A stretch of DNA of 64,000 nucleotides from Mucilaginibacter kameinonensis (GCF_003675385.1 NZ_RCWZ01000001.1:992001-1056000), one strand, 5' to 3'. Shown: positions 18,242 to 27,422, counted from the stretch's first letter. Numbers and translations: made by a program. The notes: generated by a model from the sequence alone, not told the origin.

Positions 18242-18991
18242 TTGAAAAAATATTTTCTGCTTTTTGTTTTGGTTTGTGCCGTGGTTATGGCAAAAGCCCA
18301 AAGTGGTTACAATTATTATGAATGGGGTTTTGGCGGCGGCGTCAATTACGCGCGCGGTTTTGATGACCTTAAAAAGCAGGTTTGGCACCCTGGCGGTACA
18401 TTAAATCTAACCTATAACTATAGCCCTTATGTACCTATAGCGCTCGATTTTCATTTTGGTACCCTTGAGGGCGGTGGCCTTACCCCTGCGCAGGACGAAT
18501 TTGGCCGTAAATCAAAAAACAATTTCCTGGCGCTGGCCTTACGTGCCGATATGCAGATGGGGGAGATCATTGACTATGAAAACAGCGGTTTTTTGAACGT
18601 AGTTAAAAACTTTTATATAGGCGCTGGTATAGGCGCTATAAAAAACAAGATGGCGTTTGTGCAGCGTTCCAACCCGCCGGGGTACGAAAACAATGGGGCC
18701 ATTGGTGAGCTTGAAGGTTTTAGGGGTAAAGACAAAAGCATTAACCTGATGATTCCGCTGCGTCTTGGTTATGAATTTAAAATTTATGATGATTACGATC
18801 AGGTAGGGTATACCATAACCCTTGGCGTTCAGCATAGTTATACTTTTGGCGAAGGGCTTGATGGGTACAATGACAACCCTCAAAAATATAAAAACAACGC
18901 GCCCGACCAGTTTGTTCAATACAGTATAGGTTTCAAGTATAATTTTGGTAATACGGTATCTTATACCAAGCTTGTCAGAAATTTCAGGTAA
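18242..18991 (+). CDS. Outer-membrane beta-barrel-like protein (TTG start)
   Basis: A 249-residue exported protein. The signal peptide (KKYFLLFVLVCAVVMAKAQ) only exists if translation starts at the TTG at 18242; the first in-frame ATG falls inside the signal's end. The mature part is rich in Gly, Tyr and alternating hydrophobic strands (for example LNLTYNYSPYVPIALDFHFG and a C-terminal YSIGFKYNFGNTV), as in 8-10-strand porin-like barrels. No specific family is certain. The downstream YjbR-type gene overlaps the stop by one base. Confidence 0.8.
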   Translation: MKKYFLLFVLVCAVVMAKAQSGYNYYEWGFGGGVNYARGFDDLKKQVWHPGGTLNLTYNYSPYVPIALDFHFGTLEGGGLTPAQDEFGRKSKNNFLALALRADMQMGEIIDYENSGFLNVVKNFYIGAGIGAIKNKMAFVQRSNPPGYENNGAIGELEGFRGKDKSINLMIPLRLGYEFKIYDDYDQVGYTITLGVQHSYTFGEGLDGYNDNPQKYKNNAPDQFVQYSIGFKYNFGNTVSYTKLVRNFR

Positions 18992-19344
18992 TGAATATAG
19001 AAGAACTGCGTGATTATTGCTTACAAAAAACGGGGGCTACCGAAGGCTTTCCGTTTGGCGAGGATACCCTTGTTTTTAAAATTGCCGATAAGATCTTTTT
19101 GTTAACCGGTTTGCAAACAGGCGACAGGTTCAACGTTAAATGCGACCCCGAATGGGCTGTTGAACTCCGCGAACGCCATCCCGAAGTACAGCCAGGCTAC
19201 CACATGAACAAAAAGATGTGGAACACTGTGCAAATGAACGGCTCCCTTACCCGTAAGCAACTCTGCGAAATGATTGATCACTCTTACAATGAAGTGGTTA
19301 AAAGCTTGCCCAAAAAGCTGCAGGCAGAGATAGCAGCATTGTAA
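18991..19344 (+). CDS. MmcQ/YjbR family protein (DUF419)
   Basis: A 117-residue cytoplasmic protein covering one YjbR (CyaY-like fold) domain: it starts with a helix, then GATEGFPFGEDTLVFKIADKIF, and has the GYHMNKKMWNTV segment typical of the family. These proteins bind DNA in some structural studies, but the role is not established. Its start shares one base with the stop of the outer-membrane protein gene (TAATG), a pairing without obvious functional logic. Confidence 0.88.
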   Translation: MNIEELRDYCLQKTGATEGFPFGEDTLVFKIADKIFLLTGLQTGDRFNVKCDPEWAVELRERHPEVQPGYHMNKKMWNTVQMNGSLTRKQLCEMIDHSYNEVVKSLPKKLQAEIAAL

Positions 19345-19361
19345 AAGATATTTATTAATCC

Positions 19362-19394
19362 AGACTTACGAAGTTTTTAAAACTTCGTAAGTCT
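19362..19394. repeat. 33-bp palindrome, AGACTTACGAAG family, copy 3
   Basis: Same family as 11122-11154 and 12503-12535, with one base different in the centre. It fills the gap between the converging YjbR-type gene and DUF1080 gene, where a bidirectional terminator would be expected. Confidence 0.85.
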
Positions 19395-19407
19395 TATACT
19401 TCAAACC

Positions 19408-20175
19408 CTATAATTTTTTAATCTGAATATTCCTGTACCAAACATCGGCGCCATGGTCCTGCAATATGATATGACCAGTTTTAAATGTGCCGAAATCTGG
19501 CCATTCTTTAAATTTGCTTCCTGCTACCAGTTTTTTCCAATGATCGTCCCAAAGCGTGGTTGATAACACGTGTTCGCCGTTTATGGTGAAGTCGAGCTTG
19601 CTGTTGTTGCAAACTATCTCTACCTGGTTCCATTCGCCGGCAGGTTTTACTACTTCTTTTGATATCGAGATGAGGTCATACAGATCACCCGCGCGGTGTT
19701 TGATAAGTTTGCCGTCTTCGTTTTCCTTATTATCAACAACCTGGCATTCGGGGCCGGTAAAATAGCTGTACTTGTATTTGGTAGTATCTTCTTTTACATG
19801 AAACAGGATACCGCTGTTGCCACCTTTGGAGATCTTCCATTCCAGCTTCAGATCAAAGTTTTCATATTCACCATTGCTTACCATGTCACCACCATTTTTG
19901 GTTTGCCAGTCGCCTTTTTCTGAAGCATCAAGGTGCAGTACGCCATCCTCTGCTTTCCAGGCTAAGCCAGGCGCCGGTTTACCGTAAGCATGCCAGCCAT
20001 CAGTAGTTTTGCCATCAAACAACGATTCAAAACCCGATGCAATGCTATTTGTACTATCCTTTTTTTGATTGGTATCAGCAACAACGGTGCTGTCCTTATT
20101 ATAGTTTTTTGGTGTAGATGAATGGCAGCCGCTTATGACTATGGCTGTTAGTGCTATTAAAAATAACTTGTTCAT
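19408..20175 (-). CDS. DUF1080 lipoprotein (3-keto-disaccharide hydrolase/lyase type)
   Basis: A 255-residue lipoprotein: residues 1-16 are a signal and Cys17 follows ISG. A Ser/Thr-rich linker leads to one DUF1080 jelly-roll (about 48-255), with FESLFDGKTTDGWHAYG at the start and the GGNSGILFHV strand. DUF1080 proteins are now linked to cleavage of 3-keto-glycosides. It is the last gene of a four-gene minus-strand operon (25-base gap from the GMC oxidoreductase), which would supply the 3-keto substrate. The position suggests action in the periplasm or at the outer membrane. Exact chemistry (lyase or hydratase) is not visible. Confidence 0.88.
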   Translation of the reverse strand: MNKLFLIALTAIVISGCHSSTPKNYNKDSTVVADTNQKKDSTNSIASGFESLFDGKTTDGWHAYGKPAPGLAWKAEDGVLHLDASEKGDWQTKNGGDMVSNGEYENFDLKLEWKISKGGNSGILFHVKEDTTKYKYSYFTGPECQVVDNKENEDGKLIKHRAGDLYDLISISKEVVKPAGEWNQVEIVCNNSKLDFTINGEHVLSTTLWDDHWKKLVAGSKFKEWPDFGTFKTGHIILQDHGADVWYRNIQIKKL

Positions 20176-20200
20176 TGGTGCTATGTTTAATTAGTAAGTT

Positions 20201-21916
20201 TTAAAGATTTCCCTTTTTTATTTCGCCCACGGCATAAGTAGCGGCACGAGCTGTTAAAGCCATATACAAAATAGATGGGCTTTGGTTTCCGGTAGTGGCC
20301 ATACAGGCGCCATCTGTAACAAATACATTTTTACACAAGTGCAGTTGGTTCCATTGGTTAAGCATCGATGTTTTAGGATCTTTACCCATCCGTACCCCAC
20401 CCATTTCGTGAATATCCAGGCCCGGTGCCTGTTTGTTTTCATGCTTCTGAATGTTGGTGCACCCGGCTTTTTCAAACATATCGGCAGTTTGAGTTAAAAA
20501 GTCCTGGATCATGCGCTCATCGTTATCGTCATACTCAACAGAGGTTATCAACAACGGAATCCCCCATTGGTCTTTTTTATCCGGACTTAACCGCACATGG
20601 TTACTGATTTTCGGTATGGTTTCGCCTTGCAGGTACATGTAAGCGCTCCATCCTCCCGGTTCAGTAAGCGAATCTTTATAAGTACCTCCTATCCCGCCTT
20701 CGGAAGTTTCCTTTGGTCCCCGGTTACGGTAAGCGCCCATAAAAGTGGTGAAGCCGCCTTTATAGTCGGTTTCCTGTTGATGCAGGTTACGGTAGTTGGC
20801 CAGGATCAGCTCTGTTGGGTTTCGGCCGAAATAGTAACGGTCTAAAAAGCCATCCATATCGGCAGTTACCGATGCCCGGTAATTTTGAAAGGCGATATAC
20901 TTACCCAGTAAGCCATTATCATTACCAAGCCCGTTGGGGAAGCGAGTTGATTTTGAGTTTAGCAGGATAAGGTTAGTATTCAACGCCGAAGCGTTCATGA
21001 AAATAACGCGCGCCTTGTATGTAAACTCTTGCTTGGTGTTGGTATCAATAACTTTTACACCAGTAGCTTTACCCAGCTTTTCATCATAAATAACAGAATG
21101 CACCACCGAAAATGGCCTTATAGTGAGATTTCCTGTTTTTTTGGCCCAAGGTAGCGTTGAACTTACCGAACTGAAATAGCCCCCAAACGGACAGCCGCGC
21201 ATGCAAAGGTTGCGCGCCATACATTTAACCCGGCCCTGATCGATATGGATTTGCTCCGGCTTGGTAATATGCGCCCAGCGGGCATGTACGAGGTGCCTGT
21301 CGGGGTAGTTTTCTTTTATCTTTTTGCTGATATGTTCCTGTACCGCGTTCATATCAAAAGGCTGCAGGAACTCGCCATCAGGCATAGCTTCAATGCCATC
21401 CTTATTGCCACAAACGCCTATAAATTTCTCTACATGTGAGTACCACGGCGCTACATCATCATAACCAATGGGCCACTCAATGCCATAACCAAAACGTGCC
21501 GGATTTTCAAATTCATACTTACTCCAGCGCTGGCAAGCCCGTCCCCAGGTAAGCGATTTACCCCCAACCTGGTATCCGCGGATCCAGTCGAAAGGTTTTT
21601 CCTGTATATACGGGTGATCCTTATCCTTCACAAAAAAATGTGCGTCATCTTCCCCATACCCTGCCGCCCGGCTAATGAGTGGGTTTTCCTTCAAAAAAGA
21701 TTTTGTCATTTCGCCGCGATGCTTAAACTCCCATGGATCCATGGTTGCCGTAGGGTAATCTTTAATGTGCTGCACATCACGGCCGCGTTCAAGTACCAGA
21801 GTTTTTAAGCCCTGCTCGCAAAGCTCTTTAGCAGCCCACCCGCCGCTGATACCTGAGCCTATTACTATGGCATCATAAGTAAACTGATCAGCAGTATTTT
21901 TAGGTTCATCAGGCAT
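20201..21916 (-). CDS. GMC-family FAD-dependent sugar oxidoreductase
   Basis: A 571-residue flavoprotein of the glucose-methanol-choline family. The N-terminal FAD site VIGSGISGGWAAKEL is followed by a Cys-containing CMRGCPFGG stretch, the HEMGGVRMG motif, and the catalytic-end TGNQSPS (Asn544). There is no signal peptide, Tat motif or gluconate-2-dehydrogenase subunit 3 partner next to it, although some homologues have one. Together with DUF1080 and Gfo/Idh genes it probably oxidises a sugar hydroxyl, most likely C3 of a glucoside. The C3 position is inferred from the neighbourhood. Confidence 0.88.
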   Translation of the reverse strand: MPDEPKNTADQFTYDAIVIGSGISGGWAAKELCEQGLKTLVLERGRDVQHIKDYPTATMDPWEFKHRGEMTKSFLKENPLISRAAGYGEDDAHFFVKDKDHPYIQEKPFDWIRGYQVGGKSLTWGRACQRWSKYEFENPARFGYGIEWPIGYDDVAPWYSHVEKFIGVCGNKDGIEAMPDGEFLQPFDMNAVQEHISKKIKENYPDRHLVHARWAHITKPEQIHIDQGRVKCMARNLCMRGCPFGGYFSSVSSTLPWAKKTGNLTIRPFSVVHSVIYDEKLGKATGVKVIDTNTKQEFTYKARVIFMNASALNTNLILLNSKSTRFPNGLGNDNGLLGKYIAFQNYRASVTADMDGFLDRYYFGRNPTELILANYRNLHQQETDYKGGFTTFMGAYRNRGPKETSEGGIGGTYKDSLTEPGGWSAYMYLQGETIPKISNHVRLSPDKKDQWGIPLLITSVEYDDNDERMIQDFLTQTADMFEKAGCTNIQKHENKQAPGLDIHEMGGVRMGKDPKTSMLNQWNQLHLCKNVFVTDGACMATTGNQSPSILYMALTARAATYAVGEIKKGNL

Positions 21917-21963
21917 GGGTACAATTGGTTATGGTTAATAAACTATTTAATTGCCAATAGGTT

Positions 21964-22689
21964 TTAGTTGAGCTGTGCTGCCGCGGCATCATCCAGAAAT
22001 ACCTGCCCGTTTTGCAATGTTTTAAATATGGAAGCAGGTATATCATTGGTAACACATCCCTGCAGGGCCTCGGCTATAATGGGTGCTTTTTTGCTTCCGC
22101 TGGCTATAAGTACCGGCACAGCTGCTTCGGCCAGGTGGCGTAAGCCAAGGGTAATACCTTCGGTTAAAACCGTATCCCTTGTAAAATATTTTTGAGCTAC
22201 ATCGATAGTAATAGGTGCCAAAGGCGAGTGGTGGGCATACGAATGAAAATCGGCCCCTGGCTCGTTAAGGCCAATGTGGCCATTAAGCCCTATACCAACC
22301 ACCATCATATCCAAGCCGCCCAGGTTTTCAATATGTTTATTCATCCCCTTGCATTCGGCATCAAGATCGTCGGCAACGGCATTAAAAAACTTCACTTTGC
22401 CAGGCGAAATATTAAGTGGCGTAAAAAAATGCTTCTCAAGGAAATAGGTACAGCTACCGTCATTAGTACGGTCAAGCCCACCCCATTCATCAAGCCCAAC
22501 AAAATGGGTTTGGCTAAAATTAACCCTGCCGAGGTTTGCATATTGAACAAGGTAGCTAAACATGCCGGTTGGCGAATCGCCGGAGGGGAAGCAGATCAGC
22601 GCGTCGGGCTTTTGGCTAACCAGGGTAACTACTAAATCGGCGGCCGCTTTCGACATGGTATTATAATCAGGATGTATATGTAGTTTCAT
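21964..22689 (-). CDS. NagB/AgaI-like sugar-phosphate isomerase/deaminase
   Basis: A 241-residue protein of the NagB/6-phosphogluconolactonase family. The signatures GLDEW (Asp67) and GIGLNGHIGLNEPG (His138, Glu143) are those of glucosamine/galactosamine-6-phosphate deaminases. The residue matching the catalytic Asp141 of E. coli NagB is Asn136 here, as in the AgaI-like branch. So simple glucosamine-6-phosphate deamination should not be assumed. It starts four bases after the Gfo/Idh stop and precedes the GMC gene by 47 bases, so it belongs to the keto-sugar operon. Confidence 0.85.
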   Translation of the reverse strand: MKLHIHPDYNTMSKAAADLVVTLVSQKPDALICFPSGDSPTGMFSYLVQYANLGRVNFSQTHFVGLDEWGGLDRTNDGSCTYFLEKHFFTPLNISPGKVKFFNAVADDLDAECKGMNKHIENLGGLDMMVVGIGLNGHIGLNEPGADFHSYAHHSPLAPITIDVAQKYFTRDTVLTEGITLGLRHLAEAAVPVLIASGSKKAPIIAEALQGCVTNDIPASIFKTLQNGQVFLDDAAAAQLN

Positions 22690-22692
22690 TTT

Positions 22693-23778
22693 CTATTTAT
22701 TATTGAGCCAAAGATTTACGGGTTTATCAATCTTTGCCGAAAATGGCAACTCAATTTTTTTTCCGGCCCCGGCCGATGCGTAAGCGGCATAGATGAGCTC
22801 AAGTACAGCCCTGCCATCCTCGCCGGTTACCAGCGGGATTTTGTCATTCTGTACGCAGTCAATAAAATGTTTCAGTTCATGCGGATACCCCTGGTTAAAG
22901 GCTTCTTCAAAAATGGTAAAGCTCCAGCCCTGTGTGGTGTCCGATTTCTCCATAGCGTAGCCGTATCCATCCCTGCTGTAGGTTACCGCGGCATTGCCCA
23001 TGAATAAATCAGCATAAATAACGCCGCCAAGTCCGTGAATTTCGCAACGGTCGTCCATACCGCCATGTTTGGCCCAGCTATTTTCGGCCACGGCAGTTAC
23101 GCCGTTTTCAAACTCAACAATAATTACCGAATTATCCTCGCCTTTAGTGCGGCCTTTATGCAGCACGGTACTCATGCTGGCATAAACGCTTTTAGGTTTG
23201 GCATTGTTCAGCATCCACCTAAACCAACCCAAAGCATGGCAGCCCATATCCATGATCACTCCGCCGCCGGCATAGTTGATATCATAAAACCAATCCGAAT
23301 GCGGGCCCGAATGCTTTTCGCCCTGCTTAAGCATATAGATATTGCCAATAGCGCCCTCTTTAACCAGATGCCTTGCCCGTTCGTATTTTGGCGCGAAGCA
23401 GAGCTCTTCTGCATACATCAGTTTTACATTGTTGGCCTTGCATACGGCAATCATTTCATCGGCCTCTTCAAGCGTAACAGCAAGCGGCTTTTCAATGATG
23501 ACATGCTTGCCCGCTTTGGCGGCTTTAATCGTGGCTTCGGCGTGCAGATAATTAGGCAGGCAGATATCTACTACCTCACAGCCTGATTCGGCTATCAGTT
23601 TATCAATGTCATCAAACCACTGGGCTATATGATATTTTTCGGCAAAGGCTTTGGCTTTTTCGGGGTTACGGGCATAGCAGGCTACAACCTCGGCTTCGGG
23701 GATAAAGCGATGGTACGATTCCATATGGATATCGGTAATAAAACCGGCACCCAGTATGGCAACTTTAGTTTTGTTCAT
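22693..23778 (-). CDS. Gfo/Idh/MocA-family oxidoreductase
   Basis: A 361-residue NAD(P)-dependent sugar oxidoreductase. The Rossmann fold starts at residue 4 (VAILGAGFITDIHMESY), and the EKPLAVT motif with its catalytic Lys is near residue 97. The C-terminal alpha/beta domain includes HSDWFYDINYAGGGVIMDMGCHALGW. No signal peptide, so cytoplasmic. It is the first gene of the operon. It probably reduces or oxidises a keto-sugar produced in the pathway. The direction and sugar are unknown. Confidence 0.9.
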   Translation of the reverse strand: MNKTKVAILGAGFITDIHMESYHRFIPEAEVVACYARNPEKAKAFAEKYHIAQWFDDIDKLIAESGCEVVDICLPNYLHAEATIKAAKAGKHVIIEKPLAVTLEEADEMIAVCKANNVKLMYAEELCFAPKYERARHLVKEGAIGNIYMLKQGEKHSGPHSDWFYDINYAGGGVIMDMGCHALGWFRWMLNNAKPKSVYASMSTVLHKGRTKGEDNSVIIVEFENGVTAVAENSWAKHGGMDDRCEIHGLGGVIYADLFMGNAAVTYSRDGYGYAMEKSDTTQGWSFTIFEEAFNQGYPHELKHFIDCVQNDKIPLVTGEDGRAVLELIYAAYASAGAGKKIELPFSAKIDKPVNLWLNNK

Positions 23779-23926
23779 AAAATGTATCTATAATTAAGCG
23801 CCGATAATTGGAACAGCGCGCAGGATTTAACCGGTTCAGAATACTACCCAAGATTAGCGAATAATATTTAAAAATTGAAAACTTTTGGAAGATGTACTGA
23901 ATACACATAACAGCGTTTGTGGTATC

Positions 23927-24192
23927 CTGACTCACATCGGCCCGCTCAATCGCCGCGGGTAGGCTTTATTCTTTTTCTTGATAAAAAGAACCAAAAATCA
24001 AGTCAGCAGATAGGCTTCTTTTCCGCACAGGCCCTTGCCCTGCAAATCGGGCAGAACTACGGGCTGCAAAAACTTGTCCCACTCCGTTCGCTCATAGTCT
24101 AACCCTTCTGCAAATACTTGCTATGCCCCTGCAGCCGCACTTCCCGCCATGTTCTGCCCGCTTTCGTCCGAAGCTTACCTGCTGACAGAAAC
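23927..24192 (+). repeat. Dispersed non-coding repeat, copy A
   Basis: This 266-base stretch aligns along its length with the minus strand of 58152-58441. Shared blocks include AGGCTTCTTT, CCTTGCCCTGCAAA, CAGAAC-ACGGGCTGCAA, CTTGCTATGCCCCTGCAGCC and GTTCTGCCCG. Near its left end TTCTTTTT and AAAAAGAA form a hairpin; copy B has a different stem sequence in the same place. No reading frame is shared over the full length, so it is probably not protein-coding. It occupies most of the 550-base gap upstream of the keto-sugar operon; nothing else is seen there. Confidence 0.8.
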
Positions 24193-24329
24193 TTTTTTAT
24201 TGATGTGAAGGGTAAGAATGAAGCATCACTTTCTACTTGTATAACTACGGGTATTATGTAGCAGAAAATGTTGAGCGATATCAAGGGTGATAATGATTAT
24301 AATTTACCTGCAAAGCGTGGCTCAAACAA

Positions 24330-24575
24330 CTATTGCTCCATGATGTGCTTTTTAATAAACTCAATGGTTGAGTCGGGTAGGGCGTTGCCGCTTACCTGGG
24401 TAAGATTGCCGTTGGCCTGTAGTTCAAGCTCGGCGTTGATATTATTGTCGATAAAAACATGCAGCTTGTTTTGTTCTTTTTCAACACGGCAGGTAAGTTC
24501 ACGTTCGGAGTAGTTGATCAGGAATTCGTACTTCCCATCTTTAGCAGCCGGTTTGGTGTCTTTTTGATCAATCAT
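24330..24575 (-). CDS. Small hypothetical protein
   Basis: An 81-residue acidic/polar protein with no signal or membrane segment. The pattern KYEFLINYSERELTCRVEK...LHVFIDNNINAELEL alternates like a small beta-sheet domain, ending in a helix (STIEFIKKHIMEQ). The ATG and codon use look normal for the region. I do not recognise the family. It lies between the OstA-like gene's terminator and the dispersed repeat, and is probably monocistronic. Confidence 0.65.
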   Translation of the reverse strand: MIDQKDTKPAAKDGKYEFLINYSERELTCRVEKEQNKLHVFIDNNINAELELQANGNLTQVSGNALPDSTIEFIKKHIMEQ

Positions 24576-24671
24576 GGCGGTTTGTTTATTGGGATAACAC
24601 GCCGGGGTACATGATGTTTACTTTATTGATAAATAAAACAGTTGTTTAAACATGCTTTAAAAATGGGGCAG

Positions 24672-24707
24672 AAAAAAAAGAGATAGCCCGCCGGCTGTCT
24701 CTTTTTT
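24672..24707 (-). terminator. Terminator after the OstA-like gene
   Basis: An A-rich arm ending AGAGATAGCC pairs with GGCTGTCTCT across CGCC, with one G-T pair. T runs on both strands allow bidirectional function. It lies between the OstA-like stop (24849) and the small hypothetical gene. Confidence 0.75.
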
Positions 24708-24848
24708 AAATTTAAGTTGACTGACCTCATTATTTATCATAAAGAACTAATTGGTTAGATCGATAATAACAATTAGTCAAATATAAGCACTATAGAATTA
24801 GTAGACTAATTTTTTTGATAAAAAATGTTACTTTTTTTTCATTTTGGG

Positions 24849-27422
24849 TCAGTTTTTCTTAACAGATGGCGTTTTGTTAACAATACTGTCCTTTTTCTGC
24901 CCATTTCCGGGTAGTTTTGGCGGAAAATTCTTGATTATCGTATCCTTTTTAATTTTTAGGGGATTATTCTTCCCGGTATCAACTTTTAGGGTGCTATCCG
25001 GCATCATTTTTTGTCCGCCCCCTTTTAGGCTGTCTACCTTCAGGTTTGTTCCCGGCTTAACGGCACCCGGCTTACCCGGTGGGTTTTTCGCCGGAGATTT
25101 TGATGATGCTGCCTTTTTAGGTCGTTTTTTTATGATATCCTCTTTAGATGCCGGTCGTTCTTTAGGCTTCCATAAAAAGCCTTTCAGGATCTTATCATCC
25201 TCCTTAACTTTTTCTATAGGGATGTACCGGTTTTCGGGTTTGGTTATGAAGAAAATCCGGTTGGCCTGGTTGTTCTTGAACGAGGTGCGGATCCGGCTAC
25301 TCAATGAACGTTGCATACCCGATACTTTACCGCTGTCACGTTGAAAATAGATGGTTTCGGCATTGCCATAGGTATACATCTGGTCCAGCTTGTCATCTTT
25401 AAAGTATCCCCGCATTTTTTTGCCTGCTACCTGGTTAAAATGCGTTGAATCATCCTTTTCGATATTTACAATGAATGCCGACGGGAACAGCTCAATATTA
25501 TCCAGCTTTTTCTTACGCATTTGCAGGTACACGGTATCGCCGCTTAACTGCGATCCCTGTGTCCAGATAATAGGGTTTACGTACATGCGCATGGTTGAGT
25601 CGCTGTTACTGTAAAACACCGAATCAGATTTAGCCTGCAGATCCGATTTAAAGATCTTCACATGGTGATGCCCGATGAGCATCCTTACGCGCGCCGTATC
25701 TTTAACATCAACAGGATATTGCTTGAAAACCGGGTCGCGCTGCATTTGCACACGGTATATGCTATCCTGTTTTGCTTTTTTAACAGCCGCAAGGGCGTCT
25801 TTTTTGCGTTGCAACGAATCGTTTATTGGCTTTGGCTTACCAAAAAAATCACGGTGGAAGTAGCTGGTATCTTTAGGTACCTTTATATAATAAGCCGTTA
25901 AAAACTTCGATGATTTTTTATCAGCAGCCACTTTGCGTTGTTTTAAAGTGGTATCACGTAGAGTACGCTGGCGCTCCTGGTAAATTTTCTGGTCTTTATA
26001 GGTCATGATCTGCGTTTCGATGGTATCGGCAGTCATGTATATCGAATCGCGTTTGATATGGCTGGTATCTTTTGTGGCCAAAGGCGTTTTTGCAGGCAGC
26101 AGCTTGCCCGTTACTTTTGCAACACCTGGTTTTATAGCATCGGCTACGCCGGCCAAACTGCCTATGTTTTTAATATTGGCTTTGTCCTTATTGTTTTTCA
26201 ACGCCGGAGCTGCCGCCTTCAGTGCCGAGTCAATCACCTTTTCGTTGCCCTTCTTTGCCTGGGTTGCTGCCTTGATCAACGCATCGGCATTGGCGTTTTT
26301 GTTGTTTTTCAACGCGTTCTGCGCCAGTGCAGCTGCCATTTCAACATTGGCGCTGTCCTTTTTACCTATGGCAAACGGCTGTTTAACCGGCATGGTATTG
26401 GGCGGTGCTTTACGGCTGCTATCGGGTTTTATAGCATTGGCAATTTTTGTTAGATCGGTGACTTTTTTGGCCGTTGCCTTAGCGTTTTTATTATCAACCG
26501 GTAGTTGTTTAACTGTTGTATCGGTTTTGCTGGTATCCTTTTGTTCGGAAATCAATACTACATAAGCGTTTTCGGTAACCACGGTTTTTTCCTCGGCCCT
26601 GTAGTAAGTACCCAGATCACCTTTTATGGTTACCTTTTGCTCGCGGTCTTCAAACGTGATGTTTTTTACCGCGCGACCGTAGCCTTTCAGTTTATCATAA
26701 AAAAGACTGTCGCCTTTTAATGATTTGGTGCCTTGCCTGTACGAGTTTTTCTTTCCGAAATAGGCCTGCTCAGTAACGGTGTTATATAAACCATTTTCGG
26801 TATACAGGGTGTCCTTATCCTTAGTGCCGTAAATATTTGTCGGCCCGAAGAAATAGGCTATACGTGTACCTGTGTTATACTTAAGAGTATCTGTTTTTAT
26901 CAGGGCGTCGGGCGTGGTAAGTACTACATCGTACCGGAAATACGAGTCGCGGCTGAAGGCAAAGTAATAGCCGTTTTTGCTGGTAAGCACGTTATCCTTA
27001 TTTACCAGTTTACCGCCGCCTGTGTAAGTACCTATGCGGCTGGCCGTATTATAAGTGAGGTAATTGGTAGTTAAGGTTGCATCGCGGTCAACCATTTTAA
27101 CATTATTGGTAAGGATGGCTGTTTTGGTATTGCCGTTATAATTCAGTTTATCCGAAAATATATTCAGTGTATCGCCCTGGTTTATGTTTACGTTACCAAA
27201 GGCGTCAAAGGCATTCTCATTAGGATAAAAGTAGGCACTGTCTGATCGTAGGATAGAATAATCCTGCTTAAACACGCCTTTATACACCTTGAACATCTGC
27301 TTGCCATTAATTTTTCCGGCGGTGCTTTTGTCAGATTGTATCAGGTTTACAATTGATTTTTTTTGAGCCATAGCTGCAGTCGCTATCGCCAAAAACAAAA
27401 AGCATAAAACGTATTTCCTCAC
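24849..27422 (-). CDS. OstA-like (LptA-fold) LPS-transport-related protein with long low-complexity insert
   Basis: An 857-residue exported protein with signal peptide MRKYVLCFLFLAIATAAMAQ. The start codon is GTG. Residues about 40-300 show the repeated short-strand pattern of OstA/LptA domains (for example DTLNIFSDKLNYNGNTKTAILTNNV, given in part), expected to bind lipid A. There follows an Ala/Lys-rich segment (about 310-460), another strand-rich domain (about 470-720), and a Lys/Pro/Gly-rich tail (about 770-857). It probably helps carry LPS across the periplasm. The insert and tail are unusually long and are probably disordered. It is divergent from tilS with 51 bases between. Confidence 0.82.
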   Translation of the reverse strand: MRKYVLCFLFLAIATAAMAQKKSIVNLIQSDKSTAGKINGKQMFKVYKGVFKQDYSILRSDSAYFYPNENAFDAFGNVNINQGDTLNIFSDKLNYNGNTKTAILTNNVKMVDRDATLTTNYLTYNTASRIGTYTGGGKLVNKDNVLTSKNGYYFAFSRDSYFRYDVVLTTPDALIKTDTLKYNTGTRIAYFFGPTNIYGTKDKDTLYTENGLYNTVTEQAYFGKKNSYRQGTKSLKGDSLFYDKLKGYGRAVKNITFEDREQKVTIKGDLGTYYRAEEKTVVTENAYVVLISEQKDTSKTDTTVKQLPVDNKNAKATAKKVTDLTKIANAIKPDSSRKAPPNTMPVKQPFAIGKKDSANVEMAAALAQNALKNNKNANADALIKAATQAKKGNEKVIDSALKAAAPALKNNKDKANIKNIGSLAGVADAIKPGVAKVTGKLLPAKTPLATKDTSHIKRDSIYMTADTIETQIMTYKDQKIYQERQRTLRDTTLKQRKVAADKKSSKFLTAYYIKVPKDTSYFHRDFFGKPKPINDSLQRKKDALAAVKKAKQDSIYRVQMQRDPVFKQYPVDVKDTARVRMLIGHHHVKIFKSDLQAKSDSVFYSNSDSTMRMYVNPIIWTQGSQLSGDTVYLQMRKKKLDNIELFPSAFIVNIEKDDSTHFNQVAGKKMRGYFKDDKLDQMYTYGNAETIYFQRDSGKVSGMQRSLSSRIRTSFKNNQANRIFFITKPENRYIPIEKVKEDDKILKGFLWKPKERPASKEDIIKKRPKKAASSKSPAKNPPGKPGAVKPGTNLKVDSLKGGGQKMMPDSTLKVDTGKNNPLKIKKDTIIKNFPPKLPGNGQKKDSIVNKTPSVKKN

